NCBI GenBank assembly: GCA_031285765.1
Contig: JAITVO010000246.1
Location: 1 to 36,267, forward strand
DNA length: 36,267 bases
Source of the DNA: Cytophagaceae bacterium
GTDB taxonomy: Bacteria > Bacteroidota > Bacteroidia > Bacteroidales > Marinilabiliaceae
Direction: 5' to 3'
Part shown: positions 1-9,563 of the stretch, one piece after another
Position numbering within the stretch: position 1 is the stretch's first letter
Layout of the letters: each line of letters starts with the position of its first letter
The notes under the pieces: generated by a model
What the model saw: the letters and a program-made list of their open reading frames with translations, nothing else
Database searches by the model: none
Told to the model about the DNA's origin: nothing
Program-made: the position numbers and the translations under genes

Positions 1-123
1 TGCAAACAGTGGACGATTGTCTAATAAAAACGCTGGGTAAATTGTACATAATAATGGTATGGAAAAATATACTATTTTTGTTGCTTTAAATTTTAATGCT
101 ATATAAATTAAACAGAAAAAATT

Positions 124-723
124 ATGATTTATGGTTATATTCGGGTTAGCACAGACAGGCAAACGGTAGAAAACCAACGATTTGAAATCAATCAGTTTTG
201 CGATAAAAACGTAATAGTAGTTGATAAGTGGATTGAAGAAACCATTTCGGGTACAAAAACAGTCAAGGAACGAAGACTCGGTAAACTTCTTAAGAAAATG
301 AAACATGGCGACATTCTGATTTGTTCCGAACTTTCGCGTTTGGGCAGAAACCTGCTCATGATCATGGGTATCCTCAACGAGTGCATGAACCGCGATATTC
401 AAGTCTGGACTATCAAAGACAACTATCGCTTAGGGAGCGACATCAATTCCAAAGTTCTTGCTTTTGCTTTTGGCTTGTCTGCCGAAATTGAACGTAACTT
501 GATTTCGCAGCGTACCAAAGAGGCGTTAGCCCGCAAACGAGCCGAAGGTGTAATACTCGGCCGCCCCAAAGGAAGCAAATCAAAAGTCAAGAAACTGACA
601 GGCAAGGAAGCTGAAATCAAAACCTTGCTCGACAAAAAAGTATCGAAGTCGGCGATTGCACGAATTTTGGGAGTACATAGGCTGACGGTATCGGAGTTTG
701 TGAAAAACAACATTTTCGGATAA
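124..723 (+). CDS. Serine site-specific recombinase (resolvase/invertase family)
   Basis: ORF 199 aa; N-term YGYIRVSTDRQTVENQ with catalytic Ser, SRLGRN, AEIERNLISQRTKEALARKRAEG, LGRPKGSK and C-terminal HTH (SKSAIARILGVHRLTVSEFV). Confidence 0.95.
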   Translation: MIYGYIRVSTDRQTVENQRFEINQFCDKNVIVVDKWIEETISGTKTVKERRLGKLLKKMKHGDILICSELSRLGRNLLMIMGILNECMNRDIQVWTIKDNYRLGSDINSKVLAFAFGLSAEIERNLISQRTKEALARKRAEGVILGRPKGSKSKVKKLTGKEAEIKTLLDKKVSKSAIARILGVHRLTVSEFVKNNIFG

Positions 724-1140
724 TTCCGAAGTTTTATATCATCCCCAAATTCTTGTAATTGTGAGAATTTGGGGATGAATTTTTCTTTTTCACAACTGAA
801 CATTTCGCAAGTTCCGTCAGGTACAAAACAACTGCCTGCATGGGTTCAGAAAAGATAATTTTCTATCTATAAAGGCCTCCTATTTCCTGCCAGTTTATAA
901 ATCTCACTTTATGAAAATCTGCGGAGCCAATATTCAGCCTTTTCAAGGCTGTTTTGCGTAATATGTATTACTAACTGAAGTTGCACAAAACCACGCTGTT
1001 AAGGAGGTTTCTTCATATTAAATTGAGGTGATGCACAGGAAACACCCAATGGTGTTCCGCTTTCTTTTCCAACTTTCAGGCATTAACAGAACATGAATAC
1101 ACCGTAAATAGCCGATTTTGTTTCGCGCAGGCATCATTTT

Positions 1141-4131
1141 TTATTCAGCAAACAAATCAAGTATTTCCTGCCGCGATAAGTCTTTGAGTGGATTATTGCC
1201 GGCTACGAATGTGTCGGCTAACTGCTTTTTTGACTGCTGAAGTTGAGCAATTTTTTCTTCGATGCTGCCGGTTGATAAAAAACGATAGACAAAAACGTTT
1301 TTGGTTTGCCCGATACGATGAGCGCGGTTAATGGCTTGCGCTTCGGCGGCGGGGTTCCACCATGGATTGAGCATAAACACATAATCGGCTTTGGTGAGAT
1401 TTAGTCCAACGCCGCCGGCTTTAAGCGAAATCAGGAAAATGCGACACTCCTTTTCAGTCGAAAATGTGTTGATAACATCTTTCCGGTTATGCGTAGAGCC
1501 GGTTAGCATGGCATAGTTCAGATGCCTGCGTTCGAGTTCGGTTCGCAACAGTTCCAAATCTTTTACAAACGACGAAAACACCAGTACGTTATGCTCTTCG
1601 GCTACAATGTTTTCGATGTTTTCGATAACCTGTTCAAATTTGCCCGACGAGCCTTCGTAATTTTCATCCACCATCACCGGATGATTGGCAATTTGCCGAA
1701 GTCGCGTTAATGCCTGCAATGCAATGATGGCTGATTCTTTGGGAACTTTCGACTCAAATATTTTATAGATGGTGTTGCGAATGCCCGATTTCTCCCTGTC
1801 GTAAAATTTTTTCTGTTCGGGCGTCATATCGCAGTAAAGAATCTGTTCCATTACCGGCGGCAAATCGTCGGCAACCTTGTCTTTTGTTCGGCGCAGCATA
1901 AATGGACGAATCAACTTCTGAAGCTGTTCAATTTTCGCCTCGTCATTATTTTTAACAATAGGCGTTACAAAGTGTCGTTTGAAAAACGCCTGCGAACCAA
2001 GCAAGCCATGGTTTGCCAAATCCATCTGCGTCCACAAATCGACTAATGAATTTTCGATAGGCGTACCGGTAAGCATCAGGCAATGACTCGCCTCTACCCG
2101 TTTTATCGCCACATGTATTTTCGATGAAGGATTTTTTACAAATTGACTTTCGTCGATAATAAAATAATGAAACCGGTAACTGCTCAAGAGGTCAATATCG
2201 TTGCGGAGTACGCCATACGACGTAAGTACAATGTGGTAGTGCCGAAAAACTTTTCCAATATCTTTTGAGCGTAAACGATTGCCGCCGGTGTAAGTATATA
2301 TTTTAAGCGACGGGGCAAATTTACGAATTTCGTCCTGCCAGTTAAACAGCAGCGAGGTTGGCATGCAAATAAGCGACGCCGGCAGTCCGCTTACGTTGAA
2401 CGATTTTATTTCGGGCTGTCCAAACAGCGAGAGCTGTGCAATGCCCGTGCCGTTTGTGCTGTTTTTAGCGTTTTCGGGTTGATATATTTTCAGCAGCAGC
2501 GTAATGGTTTGCACTGTTTTTCCCAATCCCATATCGTCGGCAAGTATTCCGCCAAAATTGTTTTCGTACAAAAACGAAAGCCATTCGTAACCCTCTTTCT
2601 GGTAGGGACGCAAGGTTGCATTCAAGCCGTCGGGCAGCGCTGTTGCCGGAAACTGAACTTCCTTATCGTCGGGTTGGTGTTTTTGGGTGATGCTTTCGAT
2701 AATTGCTAAATGAGTTCGGGGCAGCAGAATGGTTTTATCTTCAATTTTTCCGTAATTAAACAGTTCGCTGTAGCGAGTAAACCATTCGCGAGGAATAATA
2801 AACAGTTCGTTGTTGGGCAAATGGAAAACAGGGTCGTTGTCGATAATATTTTTGCGGAAGCGTATAAATGGAATAGTGAACTCGCCAATAATTACCGAAC
2901 CGCGCACTTCGAACCAGTCGCTTTCGTTGCTGGTATCGAGCGCAACGGTATGATTGCCAAAATACAGTTTCGATGTTTCGTATTCGGGAATTATCGTAAT
3001 ATTGTTCGCTTCGAGCTGTTCGCGGTGAGAGTTCACCCATTCGGTTAATTCGGCAAGCGAATTGCGCAACTGCCCGTCGCCGCTCTTTGCCTCAAAAAGC
3101 GATTCACCCGCTTCTTTTAAACCGAACGACTCCAGCAGTTTGGCTATACGGTGTTCAAACTCGGCATTCCGCTGTATTTTAGTAAAACAGTATTTCTCAT
3201 CGTCCGCTTTAAACGATACAAAAATATTCGATTTTGAATCGGCAAAAAACAAACGGTCGTTATATTGAAAATGCAGCGCAATAACTGCTTTTTCTTTTAA
3301 ATTTTTCAGAAATTTGAGTACCGTTACAGGAGTGCTCTCGGCGTCGTTTATTTCAAAACCTGTAGCAACCACGCGGTAATTACGAATGCTGTTGAGAACA
3401 AAGTTTTCCATGTAAAACAATACCTGCTGCGGCTGAATTGTAATAACCGCCTTTTGCATAAAGGGTCGAAACTTTTTGCTGTCGATATTTTCAAAATAAT
3501 ACAAACGGTTATGAATCCGCAAAACGGCAGGCTCGTTAAGCAGCATGCTGACTTCGCGTTCATGTATCGAAAATTCTTTTTCGTTGCCACTGCCGTCAAA
3601 ATATTGTCTTATTTTTAACGAATAAAGAAATCGCTCGTTGTTCAGGTCGAAATAGCAAACCGGCTCGGCAGGACGCGATTCAATTTTAAGCAAATCGGCA
3701 GTATAAAGTCCTGCGTAAACCGACTCTTTGTAATATGCCGGCACCGAAGATGAAGCAAGCAAACGTACTGTTTTGTAAATTTGTTTTTCGATATCTTTCT
3801 TTATATGCGGTTCGAAGCGCGAGTCTTCAGGAAGATTTTCAAAAAACAGTTTCAACGTACCATCCTTCGAATATTTTTGGAATAGATAACGGTCGCTAAT
3901 GCGGTCTAATGTTTCGATAATCAGCTTTTCGTCGTCGGTAAACCGTTTAGGCTCCTGCCGAATGTGTTTGAGCGAAGCATGTTCGTGCAGCGTAATCGGT
4001 TTTTCGTCATCAACCGTAGCCAAATAGGGAATAGCAGTAATTCCAATGTTAATACGCTCAGTAAAAACTACAATCAACTTCTCCATCGTAAAACAGCAAA
4101 TATCTTTTAATGTGCAATTTATATCAATCAA
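1141..4131 (-). CDS. SNF2-family DEAD/DEAH helicase
   Basis: ORF 996 aa (possible internal start MEKLIVVF at 4086); GILADDMGLGKTVQTI, IIDESQFVKN (DESQ box), LTGTPIENSLVDLW, LKAGGVGLNLTKADYVFMLNPWWNPAAEAQAINRAHRIGQ. Confidence 0.96.
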   Translation of the reverse strand: MIDINCTLKDICCFTMEKLIVVFTERINIGITAIPYLATVDDEKPITLHEHASLKHIRQEPKRFTDDEKLIIETLDRISDRYLFQKYSKDGTLKLFFENLPEDSRFEPHIKKDIEKQIYKTVRLLASSSVPAYYKESVYAGLYTADLLKIESRPAEPVCYFDLNNERFLYSLKIRQYFDGSGNEKEFSIHEREVSMLLNEPAVLRIHNRLYYFENIDSKKFRPFMQKAVITIQPQQVLFYMENFVLNSIRNYRVVATGFEINDAESTPVTVLKFLKNLKEKAVIALHFQYNDRLFFADSKSNIFVSFKADDEKYCFTKIQRNAEFEHRIAKLLESFGLKEAGESLFEAKSGDGQLRNSLAELTEWVNSHREQLEANNITIIPEYETSKLYFGNHTVALDTSNESDWFEVRGSVIIGEFTIPFIRFRKNIIDNDPVFHLPNNELFIIPREWFTRYSELFNYGKIEDKTILLPRTHLAIIESITQKHQPDDKEVQFPATALPDGLNATLRPYQKEGYEWLSFLYENNFGGILADDMGLGKTVQTITLLLKIYQPENAKNSTNGTGIAQLSLFGQPEIKSFNVSGLPASLICMPTSLLFNWQDEIRKFAPSLKIYTYTGGNRLRSKDIGKVFRHYHIVLTSYGVLRNDIDLLSSYRFHYFIIDESQFVKNPSSKIHVAIKRVEASHCLMLTGTPIENSLVDLWTQMDLANHGLLGSQAFFKRHFVTPIVKNNDEAKIEQLQKLIRPFMLRRTKDKVADDLPPVMEQILYCDMTPEQKKFYDREKSGIRNTIYKIFESKVPKESAIIALQALTRLRQIANHPVMVDENYEGSSGKFEQVIENIENIVAEEHNVLVFSSFVKDLELLRTELERRHLNYAMLTGSTHNRKDVINTFSTEKECRIFLISLKAGGVGLNLTKADYVFMLNPWWNPAAEAQAINRAHRIGQTKNVFVYRFLSTGSIEEKIAQLQQSKKQLADTFVAGNNPLKDLSRQEILDLFAE

Positions 4132-4491
4132 CTTTTACAAAACAGGCTTCCTTACAAAACAAGCCTGCAAAAATACAAAATATTTGCGTTTCTACAGTGA
4201 ATGAATGTGTATTATTCGGGTAAACACATTAAAAGTATTTAAATATCGAATTGTATTTCCTCGAAAGTAACAACCAAATGCCGGCTTTTATATGTTTTGT
4301 TTCTTTTTTTGTTATTTTTGTCGGCTGTTAGCAGCGATGTTTACGAATAAATCCTTAAAAATAACTCGCTGTTCAACATTCTTATTTTTTAATGGTACGA
4401 TATTTGAAAGGAAGCGGCTTTTTTCCGAGAAAATTAAATCATATAGAATTATTTGCCTAAATAAACTGATTATATTACAAAAATATCAATA

Positions 4492-6021
4492 ATGAAAATG
4501 ATGAAAAAGACGATGCTATTACTGTTTCTGATTTTTGTTGGTTCCAATTATGCTTTCTCGCAAAGCGACGAGGGCGAAACTGTTGACTCAGTAAACTATG
4601 AAATAATTGAAAACAATACCTCAATAGAACTTGACAGCATTACCGGCCTTGTGGTCGATTCGATTTCGGAAGCCACAGAACTCTTGGTAGAGGAGCTTTC
4701 CGACTCTGTTTACATTGCCCGTTTGTCGGCAATTAACTCTCCCATCGAATTGCCATTCAACAGTCAGGTGAAATCGTACATCAAACTTTATACGCAAAAA
4801 CGCAGGAGCCAAGTGGAAAACATGCTCGGACTGGCAGAATATTATTTTCCGCTGTTTGAAGAAGTGCTGGATGCAAACAATTTGCCTCTGGAATTGAAAT
4901 ATCTTCCAATTATAGAATCGGCATTGAATCCAAAGGCGCTGTCGCGTGCGGGCGCTTCGGGAATATGGCAGTTTATGTATTATACCGGCAAGCGATACGG
5001 GTTGGAAATCAATTCATATATTGACGAGCGGCGCGACCCTGTAAAAGCAACTCATGCCGCAGCCGATTTTATTTCGGATTTGTACAACCGGTATAACGAC
5101 TGGCATTTAGCTATTGCGGCATACAACTGCGGTCCCGGAAATGTTGACAAAGCCATTCGCCGTTCGGGAGGCAAACGCGACTTTTGGGAGATTTATTACC
5201 GTTTGCCCCGCGAAACAAGAGGGTATGTACCTGCATTTATTGCAGCCGCTTATGTAATGAGCTATGCTGCGGAACATAAACTTTATCCGCAACAAACGAT
5301 TTTTCCTTCTGTGTCCGATACAATTATGGTAAGTCAGCCGCTTCACTTTGAACAGATTGCCGCAACAATGCATATATCGGTAGAAACATTACGGGAATTG
5401 AACCCACAGTACCGCAGAGATATTATCCCTGCAAAAAACCAGAGTTATGCCTTACGCCTGTCGTCGGAACAATCACTGTTATTTGCGTCCAACGAGGACT
5501 CTATTTATACACACAAACGTCAGCAATATTTTACCGATAACCGGTTAATTGTAAATCCAGTCAATTCCGATTATCCGGTTGTTGCGCCCGAAGGACGCGC
5601 CGCTGTGCAATATACAGTAAAATCGGGCGATGCAGTGGGGCTGATTGCCGACTGGTTCGACGTACGAACTGCCGACCTTCGTTACTGGAATAATCTGAGA
5701 GGCAACATGATTAGAACCGGACAAAAACTCACTGTTTATGTTCCCAAAAATAAAGAAAGCCATTATAAAACAATTGCCCAGTCAAAATCGAAATCATCGG
5801 GAAAGGCTGTGGCGCCTATCCAAACAACAACGAAAACCACTACTTCAATTTCCGAAAATGGCAAGTACGAATATTATACCGTGAAATCGGGCGATAATCT
5901 TTGGACAATAGCAAAAAAATATCCCGGCGTTTCAAATGAAGACATATTAAAACTGAATAATATTGCAGATGACCGTAAAATTAAACCCGGGCAGAAGTTA
6001 AAAATACGACCCCTATCGTAA
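4492..6021 (+). CDS. Membrane-bound lytic murein transglycosylase with C-terminal LysM domains (MltD-like)
   Basis: Signal peptide, SLT domain (LPIIESALNPKALSRAGASGIWQFMYYTGKRYGL, AIAAYNCGPGNVDKAIR), two LysM motifs (YTVKSGDAVGLIADWF, YTVKSGDNLWTIAKKYPGVSNEDILKLNNI). Confidence 0.95.
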   Translation: MKMMKKTMLLLFLIFVGSNYAFSQSDEGETVDSVNYEIIENNTSIELDSITGLVVDSISEATELLVEELSDSVYIARLSAINSPIELPFNSQVKSYIKLYTQKRRSQVENMLGLAEYYFPLFEEVLDANNLPLELKYLPIIESALNPKALSRAGASGIWQFMYYTGKRYGLEINSYIDERRDPVKATHAAADFISDLYNRYNDWHLAIAAYNCGPGNVDKAIRRSGGKRDFWEIYYRLPRETRGYVPAFIAAAYVMSYAAEHKLYPQQTIFPSVSDTIMVSQPLHFEQIAATMHISVETLRELNPQYRRDIIPAKNQSYALRLSSEQSLLFASNEDSIYTHKRQQYFTDNRLIVNPVNSDYPVVAPEGRAAVQYTVKSGDAVGLIADWFDVRTADLRYWNNLRGNMIRTGQKLTVYVPKNKESHYKTIAQSKSKSSGKAVAPIQTTTKTTTSISENGKYEYYTVKSGDNLWTIAKKYPGVSNEDILKLNNIADDRKIKPGQKLKIRPLS

Positions 6022-6058
6022 AATACTTGAGGGTTAATTATTCACACTTTTCTGTGTT

Positions 6059-6093
6059 TAAAAATGCAATGTATTTCACATTGCATTTTTTTA
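6059..6093 (+). terminator. Rho-independent terminator after lytic transglycosylase gene
   Basis: AAAAATGCAATG-TATTTCA-CATTGCATTTTTTT stem-loop with T-run. Confidence 0.8.
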
Positions 6094-6139
6094 TTATACA
6101 CCTTGCAAAACTAAACCGCTATCAGTAATTAATCTGTCG

Positions 6140-6931
6140 ATGGATGAGTTTTTACATTTGGAGGACGGGAAAAATGTAGTGTTTCAATACAATCATGTAT
6201 CGGACGAAAAAAGCTATATTGACCATATTTTACAACTGTCGGATAAATTAAAAGCGATCAGTTTGGTTCCCGACAAGGAACTCCTGTTTACAGCCTATGA
6301 TATTCCGTTTTATCATTTTTTCAAATACCCCGAACTTGTTTTTTTCAGGATATACTCATGGCACAATGCACAAAAGCACAACATTGAACCGTTTCACAAG
6401 TTTTGTAACAGTTCGGAAAATAACAGAATAATACCCATATACGAAAAAATGTACCACGATTACACGCATATTCCTTCAAAGGAAATATGGACAAAACAAA
6501 CAGTGGATACAACACTTCAACTGCTGGAATATTATTGCGATACTGATGCATTTGAGAGTAGGGATACAATTCTGCTTCTTACCAGTCAGTTGTTGAGTTT
6601 GGTTGATTCGGTAAAACAGCTTGCAACCAGCGGGTATAAGGAAAATATAAATAAAACGCCCATTTCTCTTTATTCGTGTTCGGTAGATGTTGAAAACAGT
6701 TTTATGATGCTGCGCAACGGCAGCGACTGGACGTGCACCCTTAAAATGTATGCCATCAACCGAATTGCTTCCGAAAATAAAGTTTTGTGTTTCGATACGC
6801 TTGAATGGATTGAGAGCCTGATTTCAAAATCCATACTTATCAGCGGCAACACGGCTTTCAAAGAGAGAGTTCATTTTTTTGATTCGATAAAAGAAAAGAT
6901 TCAACTCTTCATGAAAAAAATAAACGCATAA
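6140..6931 (+). CDS. Hypothetical protein
   Basis: 263 aa ORF between terminator and next gene; no recognised motif. Confidence 0.7.
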   Translation: MDEFLHLEDGKNVVFQYNHVSDEKSYIDHILQLSDKLKAISLVPDKELLFTAYDIPFYHFFKYPELVFFRIYSWHNAQKHNIEPFHKFCNSSENNRIIPIYEKMYHDYTHIPSKEIWTKQTVDTTLQLLEYYCDTDAFESRDTILLLTSQLLSLVDSVKQLATSGYKENINKTPISLYSCSVDVENSFMMLRNGSDWTCTLKMYAINRIASENKVLCFDTLEWIESLISKSILISGNTAFKERVHFFDSIKEKIQLFMKKINA

Positions 6932-7202
6932 AAAACTTTCAGCAAATACCCGTAAAACAGCATGTTCTTTCGATAAACTTTCAGCATTATCCCGTAATTA
7001 TTTTTTCAATAATCAATATTTGCCAAATGCAGATATATTAACAGCAATTTTACTTTTGATGTTTATCGAATAATGCAAATCGACACGTTATTTGCGCTGT
7101 TCGATAAAATCGTAATTAGGAGGTTATTGGGCTTCTATCTAATTTTGCGGCGCGAAAATGGTGGAAACAGTTCCACTGTTAATTAAATTATTTTTGGGAG
7201 AA

Positions 7203-8879
7203 ATGAGAAACATAACTGTTTTTTGGAGTTTATTTTGTTTGATTGCTTTTACACAATGTAAAAACGATGTTGATTTGTTGTCCGAGCAGTCCGAATTTGC
7301 GGACACGAAAAGTGCAGAACTTGGCAGTAGCGCAGAGCCTGCAGACGAAATGATTTTGGGGCGAAAACTTGAAAACCCCTATTCTGTTGAAAACATGACA
7401 AAGGCGTACGACGGTTTGAAAAAAACGGCACGTAGCCGTTCGATTGACCAAAACATTGTTATCAAAACAACCCACCTGTACATTCGCTTTCAGCCAAGGG
7501 ACACGGCTGAATACAACTACCTGATTGACAGGTCGGGCTTGTCGCTGTTTACCTATCCGCTCGACTATGAAACAGTTCAGGAAGGAAACTGTTATAAAAG
7601 AGCGGATGCAAATGACGGAGAGTTGCCATGGCTGTACACATCCGTACCCGTTGAAAGCGCCGACGAAATAGCGGTGAAATACGACATTCTGGAGTATTGC
7701 CACATTCCCGACGAGGCTGTAGCTGAAGCGCAGCACCGAAGTACGGCTCATACCGAAACACTTGCGCTGCTTGAACTGGAATCTTTGCGCCTGACGGGAA
7801 ACATTACCCGCGCGGAGTACGACGAAGCCATTACGCTTACAAGAGGTAAGAAAAAAAATCCGTCGGGGTACATAAAGGTTCACAATACTTCAACAGGCAT
7901 CCTTGAAGGTGTAAAACGGGTAAAGGTAAGGGTTCACAACTTTGTGAAATGGTGCGAAGCCTATACGGACGAAAACGGTTATTATCAAATGTCCAAATCG
8001 TATCGCTCTAACGTACATTATGCCGTGATATACGAAAACCATACAGGTTTCAAAGTTTGGGGCAATTTTGCTTTTCTGGCTCCAGCCAATCACAATATGA
8101 ACTGGCACTCGCCTTCGGGATACAGCACAAATCTTTACACCAACTCAAGAGCATGGCTGTGGTCAACCGTTAACAATGCTGCATATATTTACAGGGAAAA
8201 GATGTGTCCTGCATTTGGCATTACCAAACCGGCAAGCGATTTACGGTTATGGACAACAAGAGGATTGGGTAGCAGTTTAGGAAGTGGCTCTGCGCCTATG
8301 GCAAAACGACTTTCGCTGGAAGCAGCAGTGCTCACAAAGTTTTTAAGCAAATTTTCGGTATTTGCCAATGTGGGCTATATAGTGTGTGTGATGCCAGATG
8401 TGTTTATTTTAAAAGATTTTAAAGGTACCAAAGAGTGTTATTCTACAGTTTTTCACGAAATGGCACATGCAAGCCATTTTGCAAAGGTAGGAAAAGAGTA
8501 CTGGCTCAATTATATTTGGGGTATCATAAATAATGGCGGGTATGGGAACAGTGCCAATGGAACAAAAGCTGGATACATTGGCGTAGGTGAAATGTGGGGG
8601 TATTACTTTGGATACAAATGTATGAATAACGCACATGCATTGGGATTTACACAGTTCAATAGTGTTGGACTTGAAGGTACTAATTATTGGTTTAAACTTC
8701 AAATCATGAAAGATTTGGATGAAAAATGTGGACTTTCTCCCAAGCAGATATATGACTGTCTTTCGAGTGACGTAACCAACCATACCCAATTTAAAAACAA
8801 ATTAATCAGTAAATATGCAAGCAATAACACGGCATTACAGCGAAAGATTAATGCAGCATTCTCTTATATTAACCTTTAA
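7203..8879 (+). CDS. Putative lipoprotein zinc metalloprotease (HExxH...E, gluzincin-like)
   Basis: Start chosen at MRNITVFWSLFCLIAFTQC (lipobox-like TQC) inside ORF 7158..8879; zinc motif FHEMAHASHF followed by GVGEMWGYYFGY. Confidence 0.75.
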   Translation: MRNITVFWSLFCLIAFTQCKNDVDLLSEQSEFADTKSAELGSSAEPADEMILGRKLENPYSVENMTKAYDGLKKTARSRSIDQNIVIKTTHLYIRFQPRDTAEYNYLIDRSGLSLFTYPLDYETVQEGNCYKRADANDGELPWLYTSVPVESADEIAVKYDILEYCHIPDEAVAEAQHRSTAHTETLALLELESLRLTGNITRAEYDEAITLTRGKKKNPSGYIKVHNTSTGILEGVKRVKVRVHNFVKWCEAYTDENGYYQMSKSYRSNVHYAVIYENHTGFKVWGNFAFLAPANHNMNWHSPSGYSTNLYTNSRAWLWSTVNNAAYIYREKMCPAFGITKPASDLRLWTTRGLGSSLGSGSAPMAKRLSLEAAVLTKFLSKFSVFANVGYIVCVMPDVFILKDFKGTKECYSTVFHEMAHASHFAKVGKEYWLNYIWGIINNGGYGNSANGTKAGYIGVGEMWGYYFGYKCMNNAHALGFTQFNSVGLEGTNYWFKLQIMKDLDEKCGLSPKQIYDCLSSDVTNHTQFKNKLISKYASNNTALQRKINAAFSYINL

Positions 8880-9396
8880 AACGGGTTTATTAATTGGCTT
8901 TGTGGTATCACTTTCTTCCTGCAAACTTTTTGCATGGGATCCGGATTACGAAAGTTGTCATCAGGTGCGAATTGCAAATAGCACCAATGATACGCTTATT
9001 TTCTCTGTTATCACAAAGCATTTATGTCCATCTTGTGAAGTAGCGGCGGAGGATGCATGGAAATTGTTACCAGACGACAATATCCATATTGCAGCACAAC
9101 CAAAGATGTCTGGCTTTGATTTGCTAAATGATTATTGCGGCAGCAGTTTAGATACGGCTATGGTCTATAAAATTATAGATGACACATTGAATAGTAAAAA
9201 ACTGTATGTTTTAAATTTATATAATGCCTATTATCACGTTTTGCCAGTAGTAAAATGGGGAGGTACTCTGCAGGATTTGCCTGACAGCATCCACAGTTTT
9301 TACAACAAAAACTCATGGGTATTTTCAAAAAATCCAAATAACTCAAAAGCGGAGGTCATCACATTTACCATTACCGAAGACGACCTGAAGCCGTAG
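8851..9396 (+). CDS. Hypothetical lipoprotein, overlapping the upstream gene
   Basis: Start chosen at MQHSLILTFKTGLLIGFVVSLSSCKLF (lipobox LSSC) in ORF 8815..9396; overlaps upstream ORF by 29 bp. Confidence 0.65.
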   Translation: MQHSLILTFKTGLLIGFVVSLSSCKLFAWDPDYESCHQVRIANSTNDTLIFSVITKHLCPSCEVAAEDAWKLLPDDNIHIAAQPKMSGFDLLNDYCGSSLDTAMVYKIIDDTLNSKKLYVLNLYNAYYHVLPVVKWGGTLQDLPDSIHSFYNKNSWVFSKNPNNSKAEVITFTITEDDLKP

Positions 9397-9457
9397 TATA
9401 ACAACGGCAGGCATTATCCAGTTACGGAATGCAGGGGCGGGGTACCTGCATTGCATA

Positions 9458-9518
9458 AAAAGAGTGGAGAGTGAAAACACCAGACTGTGTTATTCATCTC
9501 TCCACTTTTCTTTTTTCC
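9458..9518. terminator. Bidirectional terminator between convergent genes
   Basis: AAAAGAGTGGAGAGTGAA ... TTCATCTCTCCACTTTTCTTTTTT inverted repeat between convergent ORFs. Confidence 0.65.
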
Positions 9519-9563
9519 ACTCTCACGTAAAGACGGGTAAAACTCTGCCCTCAAACGTAATTT

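Noticed and set aside
725-1140. Possible coding or ncRNA content in the gap after the recombinase
   Set aside because: Frames on both strands are broken by many stops; only a CAGCCTT-GAA-AAGGCTG hairpin was visible, without T-run.
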